41,610 nucleotides of DNA, taken from IMG/VR virus record IMGVR_UViG_3300032285_001011, positions 1 to 41,610 of that record; one strand, written 5' to 3'. Of this stretch, positions 1 to 8,098 are shown in pieces; position 1 is the stretch's first letter, and the number at the start of each line of letters is the position of its first letter. This stretch comes from a virus. The translations under genes and the position numbers were made by a program. Under the pieces are notes generated by a model, which searched no databases, was not told the DNA's origin, and saw nothing but the letters and a program-made list of their open reading frames with translations.

Positions 1-1450
1 CGCAACCGAGAAAATTGTTCGTGAAGCTGGTGGCAACCATTTACGAGCTATGGCAGATGCAAGAGAAAAGTTTAATCCTGAAATTGCAAGACTGCGTTCA
101 TTTTGGGAAGTACCTGACCGCCAAAATGGTCTTGTTTTTCAAGATTGGCTAAATGTATTTTTAGAAGATAACTTAGTTTTAGATGCAGTAGCAGTTTGGG
201 GTCAGCCAACAGTAGGCGGAGATTTATATGGTTTCCAAATTATTGATGGCTCAACTATCAAACCATTATTAGATGACAGAGGTATGCGACCACTACCTCC
301 ACATCCTGCATACCAACAAATTCTTTATGGTTTTCCTAGAGGCGAATTTACAGCTACTACAGATGACCCAAAGGCTGATGGTGAATTTACCGCAGATGAA
401 TTAGCTTATTTAGTACGCAATCGTAGGTCTATTTCTGTATATGGATTTAGCCCTGTAGAGCGAGCATTACCAATGGCTGACATCTATTTACGCAGACAAC
501 AATGGCTTCGTGCTGAATATACAGATGGTGTATTGCCTGAGTTAATGTTTGAAACAGATGCTAACTTTGGTAACAACCCTGAATTGCTTCGTGCATACGA
601 AAACATTTTTAACGATGACTTAGCTGGTATGACTACACAGCGTATGCGAGCAAGAATCCTTCCTGCAGGTATGAAACCTATTCAATTTGATGGCTATGGC
701 GAAAAGTTTAAAGACACATTAGATGATTATTTAGTTACATCTATCTGCGGACACTTTGGCGTATTGCCTACTGAAATTGGATTTACTCCAAAGACAGGAT
801 TAGGCGGAGCAGGTCACCAAGCAGGTGAAGCTTTATCTGCAGCTAACATTGGATTAACACCGCTTGCATCATGGGCTAGTAAGATGCTTACGCAGCTATC
901 ACAAACTTACTTAGGTATGCCACGAGAGCTTGAATTTAAGTTTATGGATATTGAATTAGGCGAAGATGAAGCTGTAGCTCGTGCTAATGACATTGACTTC
1001 CGCATGGGTAAGAAGACATTAAACGAAACCCGTGCTGAGTCAGGCTTACCTTTAATTGAAACACCTGAAGCAGATATGCCAATGGTTTCATTTGGTAACA
1101 CAGCATTCTTTATGACACCTGATGGCATTAAGCCATTAGATACAGCCATACCAACTGATGCTGTGCCTGGCGAAGACCCAACCACACCTGCTACAGATGG
1201 TGAAAAGCCACAGCCTGAAACAGATAACACAGTAGCTGAAGACCCTAATGCTCAAACAAACAGCGATGATGGTGTTAAAGCTATAACTACAGAGCTAAAG
1301 TCTTTTATGAAGTGGGCTAAAAAAGGCAAGCGTGATAGAACCTTTAACTTTGAATCTGTTGAACCAATCGTGGGAGAGGCTCTAAACAAATGCGCAGCTG
1401 ATGGCGATTTAGAAACCGCCCGTGCATTGGTTTCAGCTTATTTATCTTGA
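1..1450 (+). CDS. portal protein (C-terminal part; gene wraps the contig ends)
   Basis: This is the bulk of the portal protein, the dodecameric ring at the capsid vertex through which DNA is packaged and to which the tail docks. The frame is open from the first bases and joins in phase to the ATG at 41072 across the 123-bp end overlap, giving about 621 residues, normal for a large siphovirus portal. The visible sequence has the alpha/beta portal core and an acidic, Pro/Thr-rich tail near the C-terminus (about nt 1140-1280). It is followed by a 4-base overlap with the MuF-like gene, the usual portal-MuF order. The call rests on fold-like sequence and position between terminase and capsid genes. 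Confidence 0.88.
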   Translation, partial: ATEKIVREAGGNHLRAMADAREKFNPEIARLRSFWEVPDRQNGLVFQDWLNVFLEDNLVLDAVAVWGQPTVGGDLYGFQIIDGSTIKPLLDDRGMRPLPPHPAYQQILYGFPRGEFTATTDDPKADGEFTADELAYLVRNRRSISVYGFSPVERALPMADIYLRRQQWLRAEYTDGVLPELMFETDANFGNNPELLRAYENIFNDDLAGMTTQRMRARILPAGMKPIQFDGYGEKFKDTLDDYLVTSICGHFGVLPTEIGFTPKTGLGGAGHQAGEALSAANIGLTPLASWASKMLTQLSQTYLGMPRELEFKFMDIELGEDEAVARANDIDFRMGKKTLNETRAESGLPLIETPEADMPMVSFGNTAFFMTPDGIKPLDTAIPTDAVPGEDPTTPATDGEKPQPETDNTVAEDPNAQTNSDDGVKAITTELKSFMKWAKKGKRDRTFNFESVEPIVGEALNKCAADGDLETARALVSAYLS

Positions 1451-2712
1451 AGAATTGGCCCATTAAACAACAGACTGCCAAAATAGCTGCGAGTAATGCA
1501 GTTAAGGTTCGTGCAGCTTTGCTTGCATCTATTGATGCCAACAAGGTAGCTACAGACTTTATGGATTCGCACCCTACAGTTACAGATGATGTGACCGCAG
1601 ACCGCCAAAATGCTAGACAATGGGCAAAAATAAATGTAATTACTAACTCTGTGCCGTTAAAAAGTGCGCTAAACCGCATACACGCAGAGGGTTGGGTAAC
1701 AGGCGATAAAGGCGCAAGGGCAAGCATCAGAACCGCAGCTTTAAACAAAGCTCCATCACTAGCTGAGATTATTCGTGACCCAAAAGCTAATGCGTGGACT
1801 AATTGGAAACCAGGCAATGAGGCTGCAGCAGCTTTGCTAAACCCACCAGGCGGCTTACGAGCTTTATTAGATGCTTCTAACATAACTATTCGTGAAATAG
1901 ACCGCACATCACTAGACCGCTTAGGCACTATTCTTGCTGATGGGCTGCGTACAGGTCAGGCAGCAGGTAAAACTGCAGCTGAGATTAGAAGCTTCTTAGC
2001 TGATACAGTTTCAGAGGATTACGCTGACCCTAGCCGAGCTTTAACCATAGCTTTAACTGAAACATCAAGAGCTGTTAATCAAGCAGCTTTAAATCGCTAC
2101 CAAGAATCAATGATTGACCAAGTAGAGTGGTTAGGAATTGAGCCTTGCGAAATATGTGCAGAAAATGATGGGCAAGTAGTTGGTTTAGGCGAGTCATTTC
2201 CATCAGGAGATGATGCACCGCCAGCTCACCCAAACTGCGTATGTACCCTTCTTCCCGTAATACCTGCTATGGCAGACATTGAGTTAGGTGCTAAGCCTGA
2301 TTTAGATTTACCTACAAAAGCTGGCGTACCGGGGCCATTAGAAATAGAGGCAGCTTTATCCCGTTTGGATATTTTGCCTAATCCAATCGCAGGTTCAGTA
2401 GATGAGCCTGAAAAATGGGTTGAATCATTTTGGGAAACTGTACCTGTACCAACTGTAGACCCCAATATATGGAGTACAGCTAAGGTTGTAGTAGTAAAGC
2501 TACAAGACTTAACAGGCACAGATGAAATACTAAAGCGTAAGAAATTAAAAGAGCATATTGAGGTATTGGGTCAGTCAAATACCCCTAATCGCAGCTTTGC
2601 TCTTATAGGTCGTACAAATGACCAACTAATTATTCTTGATGGACACCACCGCTTGGCGGCTATGTGGCTATTAGGTATGGACAGCGCACCTGTTTGGGTA
2701 GCGGAAATCTAA
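1447..2712 (+). CDS. MuF-like minor head protein with C-terminal ParB-like domain
   Basis: 421 residues. The middle carries the MuF/SPP1-gp7 head morphogenesis signature: CEIC at 234-237, then HPNC at 261-264 followed by V-C. The C-terminus (about 345-421) has a ParB/sulfiredoxin-like pattern with DGHHRLAAM at 398-406. MuF proteins sit near the portal inside the capsid and can be ejected with the DNA; C-terminal enzyme or toxin domains on them are known. The start is a TTG that overlaps the portal stop (TTGA). I see no good Shine-Dalgarno, so translational coupling is likely. Activity of the ParB-like part is unknown. Confidence 0.85.
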   Translation: MKNWPIKQQTAKIAASNAVKVRAALLASIDANKVATDFMDSHPTVTDDVTADRQNARQWAKINVITNSVPLKSALNRIHAEGWVTGDKGARASIRTAALNKAPSLAEIIRDPKANAWTNWKPGNEAAAALLNPPGGLRALLDASNITIREIDRTSLDRLGTILADGLRTGQAAGKTAAEIRSFLADTVSEDYADPSRALTIALTETSRAVNQAALNRYQESMIDQVEWLGIEPCEICAENDGQVVGLGESFPSGDDAPPAHPNCVCTLLPVIPAMADIELGAKPDLDLPTKAGVPGPLEIEAALSRLDILPNPIAGSVDEPEKWVESFWETVPVPTVDPNIWSTAKVVVVKLQDLTGTDEILKRKKLKEHIEVLGQSNTPNRSFALIGRTNDQLIILDGHHRLAAMWLLGMDSAPVWVAEI

Positions 2713-2721
2713 GGAGAACAA

Positions 2722-3003
2722 ATGGCAACGCAACATGTGAACGCTTCAACCTTCACAACAGCATCAATTCTATGTGTAATAAACAAGAATGCTCTGCCGC
2801 TAACACCAGTATCTATCTATAATGGACACAGCGCAGCAATCTTTATTGGTGATTCAAGTATTTCAACATCAGGCGCAAACATTGGTAGAACTATTCCTGC
2901 ATCAGCATCCCAAACATTTTATGTAAATGGTGGAGATGTTATTTACGCAATTTCAGCTGCTGCATCTGCTATAGGTGCAATAGTTATTACTTACTCAGCA
3001 TAA
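2722..3003 (+). CDS. small beta-rich virion protein, possible head decoration
   Basis: 93 residues, preceded by AAGGAGAAC. It is rich in Ser, Ala, Thr and Ile, without charged clusters or cysteine motifs, and alternates in a way that suggests a small beta sandwich. It lies between MuF and the protease, where some actinophages carry small capsid-associated proteins. I do not recognise the family. A capsid or decoration role is inferred from position only. Confidence 0.6.
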   Translation: MATQHVNASTFTTASILCVINKNALPLTPVSIYNGHSAAIFIGDSSISTSGANIGRTIPASASQTFYVNGGDVIYAISAAASAIGAIVITYSA

Positions 3004-3011
3004 GGAGAGAA

Positions 3012-4457
3012 ATGAACGACTTCGCTAGTGCCTATGCACGGATTATCAAGCAAGAAAAGCAAGAAGATGGCACATTGCTTGTTTATGGCAAAGCTACTGA
3101 TGATTCATTAGACATAGACCAACAAATTTGCGATGCCACATGGCTTGATAGAGCTATGCCTGAATGGTTTAAATCAGGTGGCAACATCCGTGAGCAACAC
3201 TCACACATAGCTGCAGGTGTAGCTAAGGAATACGAGCAAAAGTCAGATGGTCATTACATCCAAGCTTTAGTAGTAGACCCACTATCAGTTAAAAAGGTAG
3301 AAACAGGTGTGCTTAAAGGTTTCTCAATCGGTATTAAAGCTCCAAGAGTTGTGCGTGACCAAAAAGCTGCAAATGGTCGCATCATTGACGGACAAATCGT
3401 AGAAGTCAGTCTGGTAGACCGGCCAGCTAATCCGAACGCAAAGTTGATGTTAGCTAAGTCAGTTGATGGCGAAACATCTCTAAAGCAAGTTGAAGAACTT
3501 GTAGAAACTGACACCGAGAAAGGGTCAAAAATGGAAACAATCAAACAAATAGCAGAGTTAGCTAAAGGTTTAACTGCTGATTCGGTCAAGTTTGACCAAA
3601 CCGCATTTGACACCGCTCGTAAAGCTTTAGCTGAGCTAATCGTAGTAGAAGCAAAAGAAATGTCTGAGATGGGTTCAAACGAAAAAGATTCCATTGAAGA
3701 ACTGTTAGATGCTGTAAAGCATTTATTCCGTTGGTACGAAGGAGAAATAATGGAAAATGAAGTAGATAACCCAACCATCGAACTAAGCACAGAAGCAGAA
3801 ACCATTAAAGAAGATGGTTGCTCATGCGACTGCGAGTCATGCTCAAATGGAAAAGGTTGCGATTCAAAAATGTGCAAATGCTCTGATGGAGCAGTAGACA
3901 AATCTGCTGATACAGGTAAGTGCCTAGAGTGCGGTTGCGATAAGCCAGCTGATGCTCATGGTCGTACCGATGTATCAACTGCTGAAATGGTTTCACCAAC
4001 TGAAACTCCAAAGGATGCAGAAGCAGATACAACAGAAGAAAAGCCAGCTGAAGAAAAAGCTGATGAAAAAGTTTCCGAAGAAGAGCCTGTAGAGGTTCTT
4101 GCAGAGGAGAAAACCCTTGTTAGTGATGATGTGCTTAACACCATCATTGAAAAGGCTGTAAAGAGTGCCACAGATTCGGTCAAGGCAGAGATTGATGCCC
4201 TAACAGTTGCAAAAGAGGCAGCTTTAGATAAGTCAGTAGTTCTTGAACAAGAGTTGGCTATCGCCAAAGCATCCGCAGCAAACGGAGGCCCTAAGCGAAC
4301 AGCAGTACAACAAGGTACTGAGTCTAATGACTCATTTATCAAAGCCGCTGCTTACAAGGCAAAAGCCCAAGCAGCTACCGACCCAGTTCTTGCAAAAGGC
4401 TATCGTGCTTTAGCTGAAGAAATTCTAAAAGGCGCAACTAGCTCAGAGCAAGAATAA
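3012..4457 (+). CDS. prohead protease fused to scaffold region
   Basis: 481 residues. Residues 1-150 match the caudoviral prohead protease family (S78/XkdF-like): His63/His65 in EQHSHIA, Ser105 in GFSIGIKA and EVSLVDRPANPNA at 131-143. It matures the procapsid by cleaving scaffold and capsid N-terminus. The rest is acidic and helical: a Glu-rich stretch and a coiled coil (about 360-480), as expected of a scaffold. A Cys-rich block (10 Cys between residues 270 and 309) is inserted between. In-frame internal starts at 3531 and 3750 may give a separate scaffold. The major capsid gene follows after 17 bases. Confidence 0.85.
   Translation: MNDFASAYARIIKQEKQEDGTLLVYGKATDDSLDIDQQICDATWLDRAMPEWFKSGGNIREQHSHIAAGVAKEYEQKSDGHYIQALVVDPLSVKKVETGVLKGFSIGIKAPRVVRDQKAANGRIIDGQIVEVSLVDRPANPNAKLMLAKSVDGETSLKQVEELVETDTEKGSKMETIKQIAELAKGLTADSVKFDQTAFDTARKALAELIVVEAKEMSEMGSNEKDSIEELLDAVKHLFRWYEGEIMENEVDNPTIELSTEAETIKEDGCSCDCESCSNGKGCDSKMCKCSDGAVDKSADTGKCLECGCDKPADAHGRTDVSTAEMVSPTETPKDAEADTTEEKPAEEKADEKVSEEEPVEVLAEEKTLVSDDVLNTIIEKAVKSATDSVKAEIDALTVAKEAALDKSVVLEQELAIAKASAANGGPKRTAVQQGTESNDSFIKAAAYKAKAQAATDPVLAKGYRALAEEILKGATSSEQE
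3750..4457 (+). CDS. candidate internally initiated scaffold protein (nested in frame)
   Basis: Inside the protease gene an ATG at 3750 is in the same frame and has GGAG at 3741-3744, five bases upstream, as good as the sites of true gene starts here. The product would be 235 residues covering the Cys-rich block and the acidic coiled-coil tail without the protease. Nested scaffold genes inside protease genes are well known (lambda C/Nu3). A weaker candidate start is the ATG at 3531. The site is seen; its use is inferred. Confidence 0.5.
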   Translation: MENEVDNPTIELSTEAETIKEDGCSCDCESCSNGKGCDSKMCKCSDGAVDKSADTGKCLECGCDKPADAHGRTDVSTAEMVSPTETPKDAEADTTEEKPAEEKADEKVSEEEPVEVLAEEKTLVSDDVLNTIIEKAVKSATDSVKAEIDALTVAKEAALDKSVVLEQELAIAKASAANGGPKRTAVQQGTESNDSFIKAAAYKAKAQAATDPVLAKGYRALAEEILKGATSSEQE

Positions 4458-4474
4458 ATCTGAAAAGGAAACTC

Positions 4475-6181
4475 ATGGAAAACATTAAAGCATCAGACCT
4501 TTATGGTGAGTCATCACCTAAAAAGGCTGCAAAACGCCATGATGAATACATGGAAACTCTTAACAAGTCACTTTCACAGGCTGTTAAAGACCCATCATCA
4601 ATCATGCGCATCAAGAGTGGAACATCTACATTTTCTGCTGAAAGCGGAGATGCAGTTTCACAACTTGAAACATTAGCTGCTAACAAATCATTAGCACCTG
4701 AAGCAGTAAACGCATTAAACAGCGCATTATCAGCACAACGCACAATTTCTTCTGATATCGTCAAAGAAATTACAACAACTGTACCTTTGGATTCTTCTTT
4801 CGCTGCGTTCGACCTAGAAGCTCCAGCTAAGCTACTTACACCACGCCCTACCCCACTACGCAACAAAATTGTTCGTAAAAAGGGTATCGGTATGTCACAT
4901 CGTGTAAAGCGTATTCTTGGTTACACAGGTACAGGAACAGGTGGACAAGGAAATATCTGGCCTGGTATCACACAAACCACACAGAATAACTTTGCTCCTG
5001 GTGCATCAAACCCTCTTTACTATGAGCGTGGCCCACAAATCTCCTACACAGCGGATGATTTAGTATTGCCATACAACTCATACTCACTATCTGACCAAGT
5101 ATCTTTTGATGCTAACTTCTCAGGCTTGGGATACCAAGACCTTCGTCAGTTGTCATCAACTTCTACTCTGTACGCAACAATGCTTATGGAAGAACGCATG
5201 ATGCTTATGGCTCGTGGTACAGCTTCAGGTTACTCAGGCTTACTATCAGCTCCTGCACAAGCAACTGGTTCAGCAGCAGCTGTAGGTTCAACCGGATATG
5301 CTCCAATCACAGGTTACACAACCTCTGTATGGGTGTACACAACTGCATCAGCAGGTGCATTCGGTGAGTCTGCTCCATCTGTTGTTTCAGCAGCTATCAA
5401 TGTGTCTGCTGGGCAATATGTAACAGTAACTATCCCAGCCGTAACAGGCGCAGTTGGATACAATGTTTATGTAGGTACAGGTGCTTCTGCTCCTGCTACA
5501 TCTGCTGTTTATTATGCAGGTACTACAGCTACAAACACATTCATCCTACAGGGTGCATTACCTACAACTACAACAACTGTTGCAAGCGTTGTTTCACAAC
5601 AAGCTGCAGGTTCAGACCTATCAGCTTACGCAACTGGCTATGACGGAATCCTTCCAACAGTTCTTGGCGCAAATACAGGTTACAACAACAAGATTAACGC
5701 TTTGTTCTCTACATCTAACCCAGGTGTTGAGTACCAAAAGGTATTCTACGAGTTGTACAACAATGTAAAGGCTGACCCAGATGAAATTCTTATCAACGGC
5801 TCAGACCGCAAGCAACTATCTGATGCAATCAAGAATGGTTCAACTGCAAACTATCGTTTGAACTTGACCCAAACTGAAGCTGGAGATTATGTTGGTGGTG
5901 CAACAATCGGTGCGCTATACAACGAAATCACAGGCAAGATGGTTAATTTGACAGTACATCCCTGGCTACCACAAGGTGTATCTCCTGTTCTTTCCTACAC
6001 ACTTCCAATCCCTGATACAGAAGTTTCAGATGTTTGGGCAAATGTGTTGGTACAGGATTACATGGGTATTCAATGGCCTGTAACACAATTTACCTACGAC
6101 TTCAGCACCTACTTCAGAGGAACATTCTTCTGCTACGCACCTGCGTGGAATGGTGCAGTTTCAGGTATCCAAGCTGCTTAA
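4475..6181 (+). CDS. major capsid protein, HK97 fold with inserted Ig-like domain
   Basis: 568 residues, longer than the usual 300-420 of HK97-fold capsid proteins. The N-terminal about 100 residues are charged and helical, like the delta domain removed by the protease. The flanking parts (about 105-260 and 380-568) look like the HK97 core. Residues about 265-377 are a Thr/Val/Ala-rich beta segment containing GAFGESAPS and GYNVYVGTG, the pattern of bacterial Ig/fibronectin-III-like domains, probably displayed on the capsid surface. It directly follows the protease/scaffold gene and precedes a hairpin terminator. Confidence 0.88.
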   Translation: MENIKASDLYGESSPKKAAKRHDEYMETLNKSLSQAVKDPSSIMRIKSGTSTFSAESGDAVSQLETLAANKSLAPEAVNALNSALSAQRTISSDIVKEITTTVPLDSSFAAFDLEAPAKLLTPRPTPLRNKIVRKKGIGMSHRVKRILGYTGTGTGGQGNIWPGITQTTQNNFAPGASNPLYYERGPQISYTADDLVLPYNSYSLSDQVSFDANFSGLGYQDLRQLSSTSTLYATMLMEERMMLMARGTASGYSGLLSAPAQATGSAAAVGSTGYAPITGYTTSVWVYTTASAGAFGESAPSVVSAAINVSAGQYVTVTIPAVTGAVGYNVYVGTGASAPATSAVYYAGTTATNTFILQGALPTTTTTVASVVSQQAAGSDLSAYATGYDGILPTVLGANTGYNNKINALFSTSNPGVEYQKVFYELYNNVKADPDEILINGSDRKQLSDAIKNGSTANYRLNLTQTEAGDYVGGATIGALYNEITGKMVNLTVHPWLPQGVSPVLSYTLPIPDTEVSDVWANVLVQDYMGIQWPVTQFTYDFSTYFRGTFFCYAPAWNGAVSGIQAA

Positions 6182-6200
6182 TTAGAGCTTAAATAGGTGG

Positions 6201-6227
6201 GGGTGTGTCACTAAAAATGGCACACCC
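6201..6227 (+). terminator. hairpin after the major capsid gene
   Basis: Arms GGGTGTGTCA (6201-6210) and TGGCACACCC (6218-6227) pair over 10 bp with one G-U wobble around a 7-base loop. Only a weak T-rich tail follows. It probably partly ends transcription or protects the 3' end of the abundant capsid mRNA. Confidence 0.65.
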
Positions 6228-6251
6228 TTACTTCTAAGAAAGGAAGCGCAC

Positions 6252-6506
6252 ATGGTAAAAATGATTCCGCCACAAGGCTTAAAAGAAGTGGCAGTTAGAA
6301 CTGAAAGAGGCACAAAGGTTTATCGTGCAGACCGAAGTGGTCTGATAAATGTTGAAAATGACAAACATGCAGCTCAAATGAAAGCTGAAGGATTAGGTCA
6401 AGCAGGAATAGGCGGAGTGGCAAAGACCAATGGCTTTCCATGTAAAAAATGTGGATTTGGTTCTTTTTTTAAACAATGCTCAAAGTGCGGAGAAATAAAT
6501 GACTAA
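6252..6506 (+). CDS. small zinc-ribbon protein between capsid and connector genes
   Basis: 84 residues with GAAAGGAAGCGCAC upstream of the ATG. The C-terminus holds a zinc ribbon: Cys64, Cys67, Cys76 and Cys79 around CKKCGFGSFFKQCSKCG. The N-terminal half looks like a small beta domain. It overlaps the next gene by 8 bases, so the two are probably translationally coupled. Position suggests a small head or head-tail joining component; no family recognised. Confidence 0.65.
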   Translation: MVKMIPPQGLKEVAVRTERGTKVYRADRSGLINVENDKHAAQMKAEGLGQAGIGGVAKTNGFPCKKCGFGSFFKQCSKCGEIND

Positions 6507-7392
6507 TGGTATTACCCAAACAACCCACAAGTTTTCTACCCCATACCTAACTGTACAAGAGTTTAAAGATGCGCCTACAGCTATTGATATTGATAACTTA
6601 GTTTTTAATACCATTGACCCTGATGCGCAAGATGCAGAGTTAGCTAATGTTATTGCCCGTGCTTCTAGCTGGATTGACACTTACTGTAATCAAATTCTTG
6701 GCGCAACAAGTGAAACTGAGCAACAACGCTCACGCATTAGACCTGATGGCACTATCCGCTTTCACCCACGCTACAACCCTATTATTGCTTTAACACAATT
6801 TAAGTTTGGCACAGACTTTAGCCAAATGGTTACCTATCCTGACTGCTCAAATACATGGATTGAAGATAACCAAATTATCGTGCCTTACGCATGGTCTTAC
6901 CAAAACTACACATCACAAGGCCCATTACAATTTGGTTTTCCTTACAGCCAACAAGCTGAAGTTTTCTTGAATTATACTTATGTAAATGGCTATGCCAATA
7001 GTGAAGTAGTAACTGCAGTTGCAGGTCAATCTACATTAACCCTAAAAAGCGGTATTGGTATTACTGCAGGTCTTATGATGAAGATTTACGATGGATTTAA
7101 GAGCGAAAATATAACTGTAGCTGACTCCTATGTCTTTGGCTCACGCACAGTACCTATTACCTACCCATTAGATTACGACCACAACCCAGGTATTTCTGTA
7201 TCAGCTCTACCACCAGCTGTCAAAGAAGCAGCTATTTTGGTAACAACAGCTATGCTAAAAGTTCGTGGAGATAACTCTATGACAATGGCAGTAGGCACAT
7301 TACCTTCACAAGCTACCCCACAGACACAGAACATTGGCTCTGATATGGGTATGGCTATGGACTTATTGAAACCATATCGCAGGATTAGATAA
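6499..7392 (+). CDS. head-tail connector (adaptor) protein
   Basis: 297 residues. The N-terminal half (about 15-75) is helical with a WIDTYCNQ segment, as in the gp6/gp15-like adaptor family that forms the ring beneath the portal. A beta-rich middle (about 85-215) is longer than in minimal adaptors, and a helical C-terminus follows. It is the first large gene after the capsid, the usual adaptor position. Start ATG 6499 lies within the previous gene. Assigned by position and general pattern. Confidence 0.65.
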   Translation: MTNGITQTTHKFSTPYLTVQEFKDAPTAIDIDNLVFNTIDPDAQDAELANVIARASSWIDTYCNQILGATSETEQQRSRIRPDGTIRFHPRYNPIIALTQFKFGTDFSQMVTYPDCSNTWIEDNQIIVPYAWSYQNYTSQGPLQFGFPYSQQAEVFLNYTYVNGYANSEVVTAVAGQSTLTLKSGIGITAGLMMKIYDGFKSENITVADSYVFGSRTVPITYPLDYDHNPGISVSALPPAVKEAAILVTTAMLKVRGDNSMTMAVGTLPSQATPQTQNIGSDMGMAMDLLKPYRRIR

Positions 7393-7886
7393 TGTCACGG
7401 AAGCAAGTACGCACACATGTTGCCGATTGGATAGCATCAGAGCAAATAACCACGCTCAATCAGGTGTTTAAATCTTTTCCTAAGCGTATTAACTTCCAAG
7501 TAAATGCTTTTCCCGGTCAAAACTCCCGTGCTGCAGCTGTTGTTTTTATTGAGAACGAAAGCGAATCACGCTTAGCTATCGGTGGAGCTTATGACGGATG
7601 GAAGCGTGTGGACTATTTAGTAGCTTTACAGGTCTTTCACCACAGCACACAACGCAACGCTGAAGATGCTATGGATGACTTTGACAACCTGATAGATACG
7701 ATAAAAGAACGCCTAAGAAGTGGCGGTCACAGATTAGATTTGGCAGATAGCGATGGAGCAATTATATGGCAAGCTGCAGAGCCAGCTATAGATGTTGCTT
7801 ATGGCGAACCTGTCACAAACGATGGTGGTACAACTGAAACTTGGGCTGCTATTCGTTTTACTGTAACTCAAATGATAAGAGCATAA
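7392..7886 (+). CDS. tail terminator/completion-type protein
   Basis: 164 residues, overlapping the connector stop by one base (TAATG). The protein has the alternating beta/helix pattern of minor capsid or tail terminator proteins (lambda gpU/gp17-like): N-terminal helix with VADWIAS, a strand with RAAAVVFIENE, a helix NAEDAMDDFDNLIDTIKERL and C-terminal strands ending in a hydrophobic VTQMI. Its place between connector and tail tube fits the protein that caps the tail and joins it to the head. Confidence 0.7.
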   Translation: MSRKQVRTHVADWIASEQITTLNQVFKSFPKRINFQVNAFPGQNSRAAAVVFIENESESRLAIGGAYDGWKRVDYLVALQVFHHSTQRNAEDAMDDFDNLIDTIKERLRSGGHRLDLADSDGAIIWQAAEPAIDVAYGEPVTNDGGTTETWAAIRFTVTQMIRA

Positions 7887-7896
7887 GGAGAAACCA

Positions 7897-8094
7897 ATGG
7901 CTCGTTTTCAATACGATGGTGAAGCAGAGATGGTATTTCCTACCATTGGCGTAACTGTCAAAAAAGGTGAGCAGTTTGATGCGCCTGACGATTTCAAAGC
8001 CGTTGGCGTTTCAGCTGCATTATCTGTAAAGCAAGAAATAAAAAAAGCAGTATCCCAATCGTCAGCCCCGTCTGACACAACAGCAGGAGAGTGA
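7897..8094 (+). CDS. small conserved virion-module protein
   Basis: 65 residues with AAGGAGAAACC before the ATG. The first 30 residues read like a short beta domain (MARFQYDGEAEMVFPTIG followed by VKKGEQFDAP), then a charged, Ser-rich tail. Similar short proteins often sit just before the tail tube gene in actinophages. Function unknown; a head-tail or tail-assembly role is inferred from location only. Confidence 0.6.
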   Translation: MARFQYDGEAEMVFPTIGVTVKKGEQFDAPDDFKAVGVSAALSVKQEIKKAVSQSSAPSDTTAGE

Positions 8095-8098
8095 ATAA

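Noticed and set aside
1344-1928. 194-codon minus-strand ORF opposite portal end and MuF
   Set aside because: Opposes two recognised genes in a one-direction operon; no family-like pattern.
3254-3901. 215-codon minus-strand ORF opposite the protease/scaffold gene
   Set aside because: It mirrors a strongly coding + strand region, is Ser-rich as antisense of acidic repeats, and has no ribosome site.
5481-5768. 95-codon second-frame ORF in the capsid gene
   Set aside because: Leu/Gln-rich shadow of Thr/Ala codons with no ribosome site.
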